Assembly (NCBI GenBank): GCA_025403435.1
Contig: CM046332.1
Coordinates: forward strand, 9,913,903-9,977,902
DNA: 64,000 bases
Origin: Artocarpus heterophyllus
Lineage: Eukaryota; Streptophyta; Magnoliopsida; Rosales; Moraceae
Direction of reading: 5' to 3'
The position numbers were made by a program, and so were the translations under genes. This document shows, one piece after another, positions 45,610 through 57,890 of this stretch. The notes below the pieces were generated by a model. That model was not told the origin of the DNA, ran no database searches, and was given only the letters and a program-made list of their open reading frames with translations. Positions within the stretch are counted from its first letter, which is position 1; each line of letters begins with the position of its first letter.

Positions 45610-47598
45610 TATTGGAAGAACGTTGCGCAGCGAAAATTTAAAAATTTTTGATCAGCGTATTTCCAAAACACAAGTTTGACATGTTATATGTATAAATTAG
45701 ATAGATCTTACTAACCTCTGTGTGCCGAAGAACCTCTGTAACATGTGTAGAGAAGTAACGTTTCAAAAGAGCCTTAACCAACAGGTCTTCTTTGCTATTC
45801 TCTATCCACAACCGGAGTGAGTGGGGGCTCACACGTACAGCTCTTCCACTGATGACTCTCCTTCCAACCAATAGAGAGAACCCAAAGCTAATGTTCGTGA
45901 TTTGTGAACAAAAGCTCTTAGGGAGTTTTCAGATGCTCACTAAAAGAGTATCACTCTTAATCTTTCAATTGATTTGAGTAAATCATGAGACTCACTCCCT
46001 TTTTATAGCCATTGGTCCTAGGGTCAGTCTTTATCAGATTAGGTCTCAAAAACTCGAAACAGAATCAAGTTTGGATCAATATCTGATAAGATCCATGTGA
46101 AAATGAGTAATCTTATCATTCGCTGATCGGCAGGCCGAATAGCTTGATCGGCAGGCTGAACTCCCGCGAAAAAATCTCCGCGAATCTTTTATTTTTCACC
46201 CGAGATTTTATAGGATAAAGTCTCAGTTTTGATTCAAATATCCCAATAGAAAAGTTATTTGATCAAAACAAACTTTATCAAGATAATCTATAAGAAAATA
46301 AATCAATTCACAATAATGCTACAAGTTTATCTTGATCTAATTTATTCAAAATTAAAACAACAGATAAACAAACAAGAATTATCTGATCGTAATAATTCAA
46401 CAAGTTTATCTTGAACTAATTTCTTACAAAATTAATTCAACCGATAAACATACATGAATTATTTAATTCTTTCAAATTTTAAACCAATATGATAAATCCG
46501 ACATAAGTCACCAATTATTGGAAAAGCACGCCGTGTCGTTACAGGATTTTGTGAGCTAGCAAAGGGGACTAAAATGGACCTATAAAGTTTAAGCTCATGA
46601 TAATTATAAAACCCAATATTTCAGATATACATTTCACAATTATCAACTCCAACGCTACTCCACTAAAAGCTTGGAGCTGCACTCTCGAACTTTGTAGAAT
46701 TACGAAGCTCGTATAGCTAAGTCTCCATGACATATCATAGTGTATCGTATCCCCATATGAAAATCCATAATCGGCTTAAGAACAAGTTCTGTCTTACCTT
46801 CCGGATTATTTTTATCTTACGTTCCATTGTTTCACCATTAGAAAACTTACTATCCAAAGATAGTATACCATTCGGTTACACTTATTTATCCAAATGGTTG
46901 AGCGCTCCAGTTTTCCAATTACAAGACAACGTATATAAGAGGATATCATTACTCCTAAAGAAGAGCTATGGATTCCATATCTATGAATAACAAGTCTACG
47001 CTATCAAGAGTCATGCCTCCAACGTACCGGCATGCATACCACTATTGAGATGTGGGTGTCACCCTTTAGCACATCAAAAAACACAAGTCGAAACAATGGG
47101 CCTACTATTCATCTCAAGATTAAGATACAATACAAATGATTGTCTAAAGTGAATCGATTTGTCGAGACAGAATTATTTATCCAAATCAATTCACTTTATG
47201 TCCCGATCCAACACATCGTCACCTATGACAACATGCCAAAGTTTGTATTCATGGAGACCAACTCCGATGGTCAAGACAAACCATCTCCCAAAAGGGATAT
47301 AGACAACATAACAATCTTTACATGAATAAAGCGCCCAACTTTATTCCCTTGATTGCGGATCATATGTTTTAGACCATCACCTTAAGAATTGTGTCTTCTG
47401 CATAATCAGTCCATCATATGCCCCATTCTTAAGGTTTAGATTGACGGTCTCAGACTATTGTTTGCTTAACATACATTCAACAAATATGAACGTAAAGAGG
47501 ACAAGATTTGGTATATATAAATGAATAAATTCTTTATTGATAAAAATGTTTCCAAAAACGTATTACATTTTTACTCCTTAGGGCATACATGTCTAACA
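45610..47598 (-). repeat. 3' LTR of copia element 2
   Basis: About 1.99 kb. It matches 53220-55205 closely and contains a TATA box (minus strand, near 45998-46008) and GATCGGCAGGCCGA-type palindromes at 46124-46160. Confidence 0.9.
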
Positions 47599-47611
47599 AT
47601 CTCTCACTTGC
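47599..47611 (-). other. Polypurine tract of copia element 2
   Basis: Minus-strand GCAAGTGAGAGAT directly precedes the TGTTAGACATG start of the 3' LTR. Confidence 0.8.
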
Positions 47612-47612
47612 A

Positions 47613-50600
47613 CTAAGTGAGTAAATACAACAAATTTTGCATTCCCATAGCATCCACATGCCTCTCGAAGACTCTACCAATAAGTGTCTTCGTAAATGGA
47701 TCAGCTAAATTGTCCTCTGACGCGATCTTGCACACCGTGACATTCCCGCCCTCAACGAAGTCCTTTATCACATGATACTTTCGATCAATATGCTTACTCT
47801 TCTTGTGAAATCTTGGTTCCTTAGCATTAGCTACCGCCGCACTGTTATCACAGTACAGTGATACCGCTTTATCCATACCAGGAACTACCTCAAGATCCCC
47901 AAGGAACTTACGGAGCCACACTGCTTCTTTTGAAGCATCACTAGCCGTCACATACTCGGCCTCCATCGTTGAATCCGAAGTGCAATCTTGCTTCGCACTT
48001 CTCCAACTGATGGCACCCCTGCCCAGAGTAAACACAAACCCCGAAGTCGATTTCCTAGAATCCAGACAGGATTGAAAAACCGAATCAGTGATCCTAGAGG
48101 AGTTAAATCCTCACCCGAATACACAAGCATATACCCTCGAGTCCTTCTCAGGTACTTGAAAATATGCTTTACCGCAACCTAATGGTTCGGTCCTAGATCC
48201 GCCTGAAATCGACTTACAATCCTGACCGCATAGCTAATATCCGGTCGTGTGCAAAGCATGACATACATGAGACTACCCACTGCCAAAGCATAAGGCACCT
48301 TCTTCTTGTATTCTCTTTCTTCATAAGACATTGGAGAGTCTTTCTTAGAAAGAGTAATTCCAGACCTAGATAGTTGCCCACCTTTCTTGGAATTCTACAT
48401 TGCAAACCTCCTGAGAATTTTATCTATGTAGCCGGCCTGTGACAAAGCTATCATTTTGTTCTTCCTATCCCAAAAGATCTAGATACCGAGAACAAAATTA
48501 GCCTCACCTAAGTCCTTCATGGCAAACTGCTTGGTCAACCATATTTTGACCGATGACAACGCCCCAACGTCATTGCCAATTAGCAGAATGTCATCTACAT
48601 AGAGTAGTAGAAAAACCACCTTCTCATCTTTAATGTGTTTGTAAATACATAGTTCATCCACATTTTGTGAGAACCCATAAGTCTTGATCACTTGATCAAA
48701 CCTTATGTTCCAAGAACAGGAAGCCTGCTTAAGTCTATAAATTGACTTTAGTAGCTTACAAACCTTACCCTCTTGACCCGCGACCTTGAACTCTTCTGGT
48801 TGTTCCATATAAATGGATTCATCAAGATAGCCATTCAGAAAAGCCGTCTTGACATCCATCTGCCAAATCTCGTAGTCGAGAGTGGCAGCTATAGACAAGA
48901 GAATCCGGATGGACTTAAGCATGGCTACAGGTGAAAAGGTTTCCTCATAATCGATTCCTTCCTTTTGCGTATAACCCTTAGCTACTAGTCTAGCCTTAAA
49001 GGATTCGACCTTTCCATCCACTTCTCTTTTCCTCTTGTAGATCCACTTACACCCTATGGGTTTTACCCCTTCGGGAAGATCCCCAAGCTCCTACACCTGA
49101 TTAGTCTCCATAGACTTCATCTTTATGTTCATGGCCTCTGTCCAGAGTCTTGAATCAACATCCTCCATAGCTTCTGCGTGAGTATAAGGATCTCTGTCAT
49201 GTTCATCTGGTTCAACCAAGAAGACCTCCCTATTGAACATATACCTCTCAGGTTGACGCTCGATCCTCCCACTACGCCGAAGCCCCTAAGATTGTTGTTC
49301 AGGTTTGTTTGGTTTTCTACACCGATCGTAATGGTTTCGTTCGGAACCTCTAGAGTAAACGGATCACCCCTTAACTCCTCAAGCACCACTTTGCTTTGAG
49401 GTTTAAAGTCGTTCATGTAACTGTCCTCATGGAAAGTTGCATTAGTTGAAACCACAACTTTATTTTCCTCTGGGTTATAAAAATAACCCCCTTTAGTCTC
49501 TTTTAGATATCCTACAAACTTCTAAACGTACTTCCAACTTATTCGGATCCTTAAACAGGACATGAGCTGGACATCCCCATATGCGAATATGGTTTAAGGA
49601 TGTCTTCCTTTTTGTCCACAACTCATGAGGAGTTTTAGGGACCGATTTTGAAGGCACATTGTTCAAAAGATAACATACGGTTTGTAGTGCATATCCCCAA
49701 AAGGATAAAGGCAATGATGAATAACTCATCATGGACATAATCATGTCCAACAAAGTCCTATTCCTTCTCTCTGCTACGCCATTCTGCTACAGAGTGCCCG
49801 GCCCAGTCAAATGGGATAAAATCCCATTCTCTAACAAGTGTCCCAAGAACTCATCAGAAAGGTATTCCCCACCTCGATCAGATCGAAGTGCCTTTATGGG
49901 TCTACCCAATTGCTTTTCCACTTCAGCCTGAAACTCCCTGAAGTTGTCAAAAGTTTCGCTTTTGTGGCGCATCAGGTACACATACCCATATCTTGAGTAA
50001 TCGTCAATAAAAGTGATGAAGTACTCATACCCTCCTCGTGCCCGGATGTTCATCGGTCCGCAAACATCACTATGCACAAGTTCTAAAACCCCTTTGGCCC
50101 TATTGCCCTTACACCCGTATGGTCTTTTGGTCATTTTACCCTCCAAACAAGATTCACATTGAGGTATAGATTCCACCTTTAAGTGACTTAAAGGTCCATC
50201 CCTTACCAACCTTTGAATCCTATTCAGGTTAATATGGCCAAGGCACAAATGCCAAAGATAAGTCTTATTAGAGTGAGAAGTTTTAAGTCTTTTTGAGTCA
50301 TTATCATTTATCTCAGCATTAAGCAACAAGTCCATCTTAGGTTTGATAAAATATAGGTTATTTTGCATCCATCCAGAACAGATAAAAGATTTGTTTTTAC
50401 GAATCACCACTTTTTCATTAAAAGATACCATGTAGGAGTCTTTAAATAAACAAGATACAGAAATTAAATTCCTTTTAAATTTAGGAACATAAAAACAATC
50501 TTGCAAAATTAAATTCTTATAATTATCAAAATAAAGATGGACATCTCCCATTGCTTCCGTTGAGACCAAGGATTCATCGCTAATCCTCAACATGAAGTCT

Positions 50601-51691
50601 TTACGTAGCAGACTTCTCGTTTCTTTGAATACCTGCAGAGAAACACAAACATGATTAGTTGCACCGGAATCTATGACCCAGATATCATTGGATTCCTCAA
50701 CCAAACAAGTTTTTAAATATAGAAGATCACACCTACCTCCTCTAGAAAGGAAGTCCTTGCAATATTTCTTGATATACCCGACCTTACCACAGAAGAAGCA
50801 CTTAAGCTTCTTTGGGTTCTTCTTCTTCCTCTTCTTGCTCTTGATAGCAGTAGGAATAGAAGACTTCCCGTTCTTGGCCCATTGCTTCTTTCCACTCCCT
50901 GAGTTAGGATTGGAACCAGAAGCAGCTACCATGTTGGCCTCACCACCAGCAGGAGACTCCCTAATTAGCAGTTTGAACTCCTATAACTGTTTCATCAGTT
51001 CTGTCAAGGTCATATCCCATCTATTGCTTAAATTAAAAGTAGCTCCAAAACGGAATAAATTTCTTAGACAGAGTCTCAAAGACCATAGTCATCTGAGCTC
51101 CAGCATCGATGTCGGCCCATTGGTTTGAGTCTCAACGAGGTAACCCATGACCAACATCATGTGCTCCTCTACAGATGTCCCCGGTCTCTGTCTACAGTTT
51201 AAGAGTTTTCGAAGCCCCTTTTGCCGCTTTGTTATGGCTTGGCCTCCAAACATATCCTCAAGATTATCCAAGATTTGCTTCGCAGTCTCATAATCCTGAT
51301 GTTGAGCCTGTAGCACGTTGTTCATGTTGGCCATAATATAGCAGCAGGCCTGATCATTAGCATCTTTCCAGCGATCGTACGCTTGGAATTGCTCATTACT
51401 TGAGTTTCCCGTAGGCTCGAGAGGACAAGGGGTTGTCAGTACATATTTCAGTTTCTCAAAGGATAGGACGATATCCAGGTTCCGTTTTCAATCGTTATAA
51501 TTCTCACTGGTTAATTGGTTTTTGTCAAGTATCGATGATAAAGCATTTTTAGACATTTTTAATCTACAATGAAGAATCATGTACCAAACATAAGCAAACA
51601 TATAATAATAATTTAGTAAGATAACACAATCATGTAAAATCATACAAATGTGTTTATGTGTCAAAACCTTGAAAATATCACAACCGTACAA
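47613..51691 (-). pseudogene. Copia element 2 gag-pol, many breaks
   Basis: The minus-strand gag starts near 51555 (SKNALSSILDKNQLTSEN) and meets a stop where a tryptophan is expected (51488). The zinc knuckle near 50780 reads CFFCGKVGYIKKYC, with tyrosine in place of the histidine ligand. Then come protease (WVIDSGATNH), pre-integrase HLCLGH and CESCLEG, integrase HSDVCGPM and SDRGGEY, reverse transcriptase (48479-49021: KARLVAKGYTQ, YVDDILL) and RNase H (47613-48035: EAEYVTASD, SLYCDNSAAVANA). Stops include TAG near 49785 and 48480; frameshifts lie near 51110, 49510 and 49250. It is inactive. Confidence 0.9.
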
Positions 51692-53203
51692 CGATAATTC
51701 CCAACTCAGAATTCAACAAGCTCCTACGGGAGTCATGCCAAATTCAATCAGGAACACGGATCCCCTCTGGATTAATATATGCCATCTAGGACCCGTATGA
51801 TCCAGCATATATTAATAATCGTTTCTTTGGCCATTAATTTTATTAACAGAGTTCCTAGGGGAGGTTAATAATAAAATTAACGTGAGTGTATAACCATCGT
51901 TTCAATATTTTATCCATGATTTATAATCACCACCTAGGGGTGTGCAACCATAAATTATACTAAAATACCTTATCCTTTCAGAAATCCAATCTGGTACATG
52001 ATAGAAATCCTTTCCTAAGGGTCGGGACCACCATGTTCTGCATATGGACCAACGATGGAGGCCTTAGGTCCTCTCTTCGAAAACCTTCTCCCACTCAATC
52101 TTTTGAAATCAAGGTTTAATTTTAAAATTATGCATGAACAATTTTAATATGAGCGGCGCTCTTTATTCTATATGACATGTTATCAATATACATGGTAAAT
52201 CATATTATAATGCAGACAAGCAAAGCAATCAAGCAAAGCTACAAGCAAAATAATAATAACCGTAATATTATGGTTCTATCCTAGAGAATAGAAAACTAAG
52301 ATTACAAGAGAATAATCAAGACATTTATCGATTCTTCATCCTTGAATCCTCAAGCCGTATCCTTCTTCATGTAATACCCATCTTCAAGTCTTCAATCTCG
52401 TATGAATCAAATACTTCATATTTTCGGTCATATACAAATTTAATGTTTCTCAGAATCATCTCAAAAATAAAATTAAAATTGCACTAGAAAAAATGCACCT
52501 TTTCTGAAAATTTTTCAGCTCTCGGTCGGCAGGCCGATCTAGGTGATCAGCCTGTCGATCATGTTTCATTGGCCTGTCAATCCATGAAAGTTCGGCCTCA
52601 GTTCGGCCTGTCGGCGGAGTACCCCAATTTCTGCCCCACTGTCTTCCTGTCGGACCACACGTCCTGCCTGTCGATCTGTGAACATCGGCCTGTCGAACTG
52701 TGACGTCTGGGATGCCGACCGAGCAGTAATCTTTCATTCCAGAAAATACAATTTTAATGCAATTCATCAATTTTATTTTCAACAATTCAAAAACATAAAA
52801 TTAGAGACTCAGGAAATACCTGGGGGCACCATCATCTTTCTTCTATATCCGTCTTCTCCGAATAATAATTTAATTACAAAAATTCTTATAAATTTAAAAT
52901 TAAATAATAATTCCTAGACGGAGATGAAGGTCCGCCTTCAAATTACATGAAAAACCTAGATATACATTCTAACCTCTAAGGAACCATAACCGGTATTAAT
53001 TAATTAATAAATAATTAAACAACGATTTAATCAACCATAATTAATTAATAAACATTCACCATATAATACATGACAACATATAATTTATAGAAACCTAGAG
53101 TGTCAACTCTCTATAAAATTCAATTCAAGCATAGGAGTGATTAAGATCACAAAATTTATGCATATAACATGATCACAAACTCATAAATTTATATAAAAAA
53201 TGA
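51692..53203 (-). other. Leader of copia element 2
   Basis: About 1.5 kb between primer site and gag with no coding family. It contains an array of CGGCAGGCCGA/CGGCCTGTCGA-type motifs at 52522-52710, matching those in the LTRs. Confidence 0.65.
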
Positions 53204-53217
53204 TGGCTCTGATACCA
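53204..53217 (-). other. Primer-binding site, initiator-Met tRNA
   Basis: Minus-strand TGGTATCAGAGCCA follows the 5' LTR end by a short spacer. It is the usual primer site of plant copia elements. Confidence 0.85.
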
Positions 53218-53219
53218 AT

Positions 53220-55205
53220 TGTTGGAAAAACGTTGCGTAGCGGAAATTTAAAAATTTTTCATCAGATTATTTTTCAAAACATAAGTTTGACATGTTATAT
53301 GTATAAATTAGATAGATCTTACTAACCTCTGTGTGCCGAAGAACCTCCGTAACCTGTGTAGAGAAGTAAAGGTCTAGAAGAGCCTCAACCAACTGTTCTT
53401 TGCTATTCTCTATCCACAACCGGAGTGAGCGTGGGCTCACATGTACAGCTCTTCCACCGGTGACTCTCCTTCCAACCAATAGAGAGAACCTAAAGCTAGT
53501 GTTCGTGATTTGTGAACAAAAGCTCTCAGGGAGTTTTCAGATGCTCACTAGAAGAGTATCACTCTTAATCTCTCAATTGATCTGAGTAAATCATGAGACT
53601 CACTCACTTTTTATAGCCATTGGTCCTGGGGTCAGTCCTTATCAGATTAGGTCTCAAAAACTCAAAACAGAATCAAGTTTGGATCAATATTCGATAAGAT
53701 CCGCGTAAAAACACGTAATCTTATCACTCGCTGATCGGCAGGCCAAACACGTCATTCGGCAGGCCAAATTCCCGCGAAAAATCTTCGCGATTCTTTTATT
53801 TTTCACCCGAGATTCTATAGGATAAAGTCTCAGTTTTGATTCAAATAACTCAATAGAAAAGTTATCTGATCAAAACAAACTTTATCAAGATAATCTCTAA
53901 GAAAATAAATCAATTCACAATAATTCTACAAGTTTATCTTGATCTAATTTGTTCAAAATTAAAACAACCGATAAACAGATAAGAATTATCTGATTGCAAT
54001 AATTCAACAAGTTTATCTTGAACTAATTTCTTACAAAATTAATTCAACTGATAAACAAACAAGAATTATTTAATTCTTTCAAATTTTAAACTAATCTGAT
54101 AAATCCGACATAAGTCACCAATTATTGGAAAAGCACGCCGTGTCGTTACAAGATTTTGTGAGCTAGCAAAGGGGACCAAAATGAACCTATAAAGTTCAAG
54201 CTCATGATAATTATGAAACCCAATATCATAGATATATATTTTACAATTATCAACTCCAACGCTAGTCCACTAAAAGCTTGGAGCTGCACTCTCGAACTTT
54301 ATAGAATTACGAAGTTCGTATAGCTAAGTCTCCATGACATATCATAGTGTATCGTATCCCCATATAAAAATCCATAATCGACTTAAGGACAAGTTTTGTA
54401 TTACCTTTCCGATTATTTTTATCTTACGTTCTATTGTCTCACCATTAGAAAACTTACTATCCAAAGATAGTATACCATTCAGTTACACCTATGTATCCAA
54501 ATGGTTGAGCGCTTCAGTTTTTCAATTACAGGACAACGCATATAAGAGGATATCATTACTCCTAAAGAGGAGCTATGGATTCCATATCTATGAATAACAA
54601 GTCTACGCTATCAAGAGTCATGCCTCCGACGTACCAGCATGCATACCACTATTGAGATGTGGGTGTCACTCTTTGGCACATTAAAAGATACAAGTCGAGA
54701 CAATGGGCCCACTATTCATCTCAGGATTAAGATACAATACAAATGACTGTCTAAAGTGAATCGATTTGCCGAGACAGAATTATTAATCCAAATCAATTCA
54801 CTTTATGTCCCGATCCAACACATTGTCACCTATGACAACGTGCCAATGTTTGTATTCACGTAGTCCAACTTCGATGGTCAAGACAAACCATCTCCCAAAA
54901 GGGATATAGACAACATAACAATCTTTATATGAATAAAGCGCCCAACTTTATTCCCTCAATTGCGGATCATATGTTTTAGACCATCACCTTAAGAATCGTG
55001 TCTTCTGCATAATCAGTCCATCATATGCCCAATTCTTAAGGTTTAGATTGGCGGTCTCAGACTATTGTTTGCTTAACATACATTCAACAAATATGAACGT
55101 AAAGGGGACAAGATTTGGTATATATAAATGAATAAATTCTTTATTGCTAAAAATGTTTCCAAAAACGTATTACATTTTTACTCCTTAGGGCATACATGTC
55201 TAACA
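53220..55205 (-). repeat. 5' LTR of copia element 2
   Basis: About 1.99 kb, reading on the minus strand from TGTTAGACATG (55205) to TTTTTCCAACA (53220). It is bounded on the right by the second CCCTC duplication and has a minus-strand TATA box near 53608-53616. Confidence 0.9.
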
Positions 55206-55210
55206 CCCTC

Positions 55211-55549
55211 CCCTTGTCAATCCCTTTTATATCCAAATAAAATGACACTCTATTAAGTAAAACGATACCAAACAACATGTAAGCTACCTATCAGAACGCC
55301 ATCCTTGCATTTGAAGCCACTGAATTGGACTTACCTAGTGGAAAGTAACCTCCAAGTTTGAGGTCTATATGTGGATTGAACCTTCTCTAGTGTACAACAA
55401 TTTTCGAGGATTATTATAGCTAGCAATAACCTTATCGAGCATCTTCAATGTAATGCTAAATTAATGTGCTAATTACAAATTTTATATTGGAGTGTAAAAA
55501 AAAAAAAAAAACTCTGCAATGCTATGCAATGTTATTTTTAATGTTAAAT
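55211..55549. other. Unassigned relic right of copia element 2
   Basis: Continues the relic at 45313-45604 once the copia element is removed. A minus-strand GATATAAAAGGG near 55225-55240 could be an old TATA box, so the pair may be parts of one older LTR. There is no coding signal. Confidence 0.35.
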
Positions 55550-57866
55550 TGTAGCACCCGTTATTTTTTTAGTGAGTATTAAGGTAATTAAATTAATTAT
55601 TAGTATGCCAATTAAAAATTTGTTTCATTTAAAATCTATTTCACAATACTTATTTCTACTTATTTTTAGAATTTCCTAAAATTTCCTATACTCATTTAGT
55701 ATATTTACCAAAATGTCTTGGAACTTCTAATTAATTACGAAAATGTCATTTGGCATTATTTGAACTAAAAGTCTCCGGAAGAGACTTACTCACCTACTCC
55801 TCAATTATTTCCTTACCTCTCATTTAGATCAAATCACTCTCTCTCTTTCCCTCATGTCTCCCTGCTCCTTTCTCTTTTCTTTCATTTCCTCTTCATTTCT
55901 CTTACACGGTGAGATAAATTAGAGGAAGACCAAAGGAAAACTCAAGTTGTTCTATCACAATCTTCACAAACAACTAACCACCAGCTCGAAGATCAAGGAA
56001 ACTCAAGGATTTCCAAGTTCAAACCACTTTTGAGTTAAGTTTTTAAGGTTATATTTTTAAAACTTTAACTTTGATTTTAAGTTGTATTTTGGTATGAAAA
56101 TTTGTGAGAAATGTATTTTTGATGTTTGTGAATGGTTATACATCATTTTTAAGCTTAGAAACATGTTACAAACTTGAATTTTGATTGAGAATGAGAAAAA
56201 AAAAATCAAGAACGCGTATGTGCATTTTTTCAGAGTTTATTTCATTTTTCTGGCTTTTAGTCGTTTTTCCAAAACAGAGATTAAATAAAAATAGAAGCAA
56301 ATTTTAGCTTCAGGTGGGATTTGAACCCGCCACCTTAGGGATAAATAGAGGAGGCCAAACCACCAAGATAATGATGGTTATTTGATAACCTATATTTCGA
56401 AAATAATAAATAGTTCTTTATAAAAAGTCTATAATTTCAAATAATTTTATTTTAATGAATATTAAACTTTTCAATTATTTTATTTCTAATTATTTTATAA
56501 TCGTATTATTTATTTAAAAAAATTAATTTAACATATTTCGTACCAAAATAAAATTTGTATATTTTAATTTTATTGTTATTTTAGCATTTACTAAAATTAA
56601 GTTAGAAAAGTGATATTCATAATTTTAGACGTTAATGGTTATGACACACTAATAAAAATAAATGATAAACTGACATAATTAAAAATTAGGATTTAAGTTA
56701 AAGTATGATTATTTTATATGTTTTAGGATAATAGCATGCTTGGAGCTTACGTGGTGAATTGTGTAAGTTGGGAATTGTCAGTGGATGTTTGTAAAGAGGT
56801 AGGGATTCTATTACTCATCTTTTGTGTGGTTTTTATGAAATTAAAATTGATTGTTTTACCTCAAGATATATATATCTATGTTGAACTGCTATTATATGAG
56901 TATCACATGTGAAACTATGACATGGACTCGTCGTGTATTGTACGATGAGGAACATAATGAATTGACACATGTTATAAATTGAGAAGTATGGTTAAAAAAA
57001 TTGACTATAAATAATGATTGAATATAGAGAAATGATGAGACGTGAAAGGGGCGGCGGTTACATCCTTGGACACGAATACCCTAAAAGGTAAAATAGGGAA
57101 AAGGTGATGACGCTTCCTTGGGTCGAAAGTCCCAAAACACACTGTACAGGAATCGACTTAGTGAGGACTCGGGGCTTGATGTCTCCTCACCGGAACACCC
57201 TTGGAATGTTTAGTGGGTGATCAAGCGCGTCCATTTGGGTTTCGATGAGTTGAGTGATACTCTAGTGAACGTAGATACCTAGGAATAATAATGAACTGTA
57301 ATATTTGTATATATGTATATGTATGAAACTTGGTAATGATTAACTATAATATCCACAGAATATGATTATAATAAATCTCATAATCTGGATAATGGTGAGT
57401 ATTAACTAACCATGCAGGTTTTAATGTGGTAATGATAAAAACCTAAAGGTGAGTAATGGTTTTCCCTACTGAGCATATTATTGCTCATTCCCTTATATTT
57501 TTATCTTTTCAGGACCAACTAAGTGAGGTGGCTACGAGAAAAATACTTGAGGAAGCTATGGAGCTATATTACGTTGGGACTGCTTCAATTGCTAAGAACG
57601 TTCTTCATGATAATGTAAGCATCAATTGCTACTTTCTATGACTGTATTAAAATGCGTTGAAGGTTAAAATGATGATGACGACAGTTTATATTATTAAATT
57701 TAAGGTGCTACATTAAACTGTGGTTTAATTATCATTTATATTTTTATTTTTGATTTGAGAGTTTTCATTTAAACCCCGAGCAACTTTATTATTGAGGTTT
57801 TACTTTTATTTTTGATTTTTATTTTATTTTATTAAAAACTGTTAACCCCCATATAGGGGCATTATA
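55550..57866 (+). repeat. 5' LTR of the cargo element
   Basis: Starts TGTAGCACCC and ends near GGGGCATTATA, just before the primer site. It contains a CT-rich stretch (55830-55910), a tRNA-like B-box on the minus strand (56317-56327) and a TGAGC/GCTCA hairpin at 57470-57487. Confidence 0.75.
56317..56327 (-). promoter_or_regulatory. tRNA-like B-box in LTR
   Basis: Minus-strand GGTTCAAATCC matches the Pol III B-box/T-arm consensus, set in GGTGGCGGGTTCAAATCCCA. The same stretch is in the 3' LTR at 63037-63047. It may be a remnant of a tRNA gene or tRNA-derived SINE absorbed into the LTR. Confidence 0.4.
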
Positions 57867-57869
57867 GAA

Positions 57870-57890
57870 TTTTTGGTATTAGAGCCTAGG
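57870..57890 (+). other. Primer-binding site of the cargo element
   Basis: TTTTTGGTATTAGAGCCTAG resembles the initiator-Met primer site TGGTATCAGAGC with one change, directly after the LTR end. Confidence 0.7.

Larger units (their letters stand above)
45610..55205 (-). mobile_element. Ty1/copia element 2, complete, TSD CCCTC
   Basis: Two direct LTRs (45610-47598 and 53220-55205) lie on the minus strand with TGTTAGAC starts. The 5' LTR ends CCAACA; the 3' LTR end has mutated to CCAATA. A perfect-looking initiator-Met primer site (TGGTATCAGAGCC) adjoins the 5' LTR and a polypurine tract GCAAGTGAGAGAT adjoins the 3' LTR. Pol order and sequence are copia, closely similar to copia element 1 in integrase and reverse transcriptase (Angela/Tork-like). 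Gag-pol has many stops. Confidence 0.9.

Noticed and set aside
56300..56400. A functional tRNA gene
   Set aside because: Only the B-box half is convincing; a complete cloverleaf with acceptor stem could not be made by eye.
57456..57641. 61-residue open frame in the cargo element's 5' LTR
   Set aside because: It lies over the conserved hairpin, has no similarity to known proteins, and its reading frame is not supported by any other evidence.
57701..57717. LTR end at GGTGCTACA with TTAAA as target duplication
   Set aside because: The primer-binding site lies 160 bp further on, so the LTR more likely ends near 57866; the TTAAA match is imperfect at the left end.
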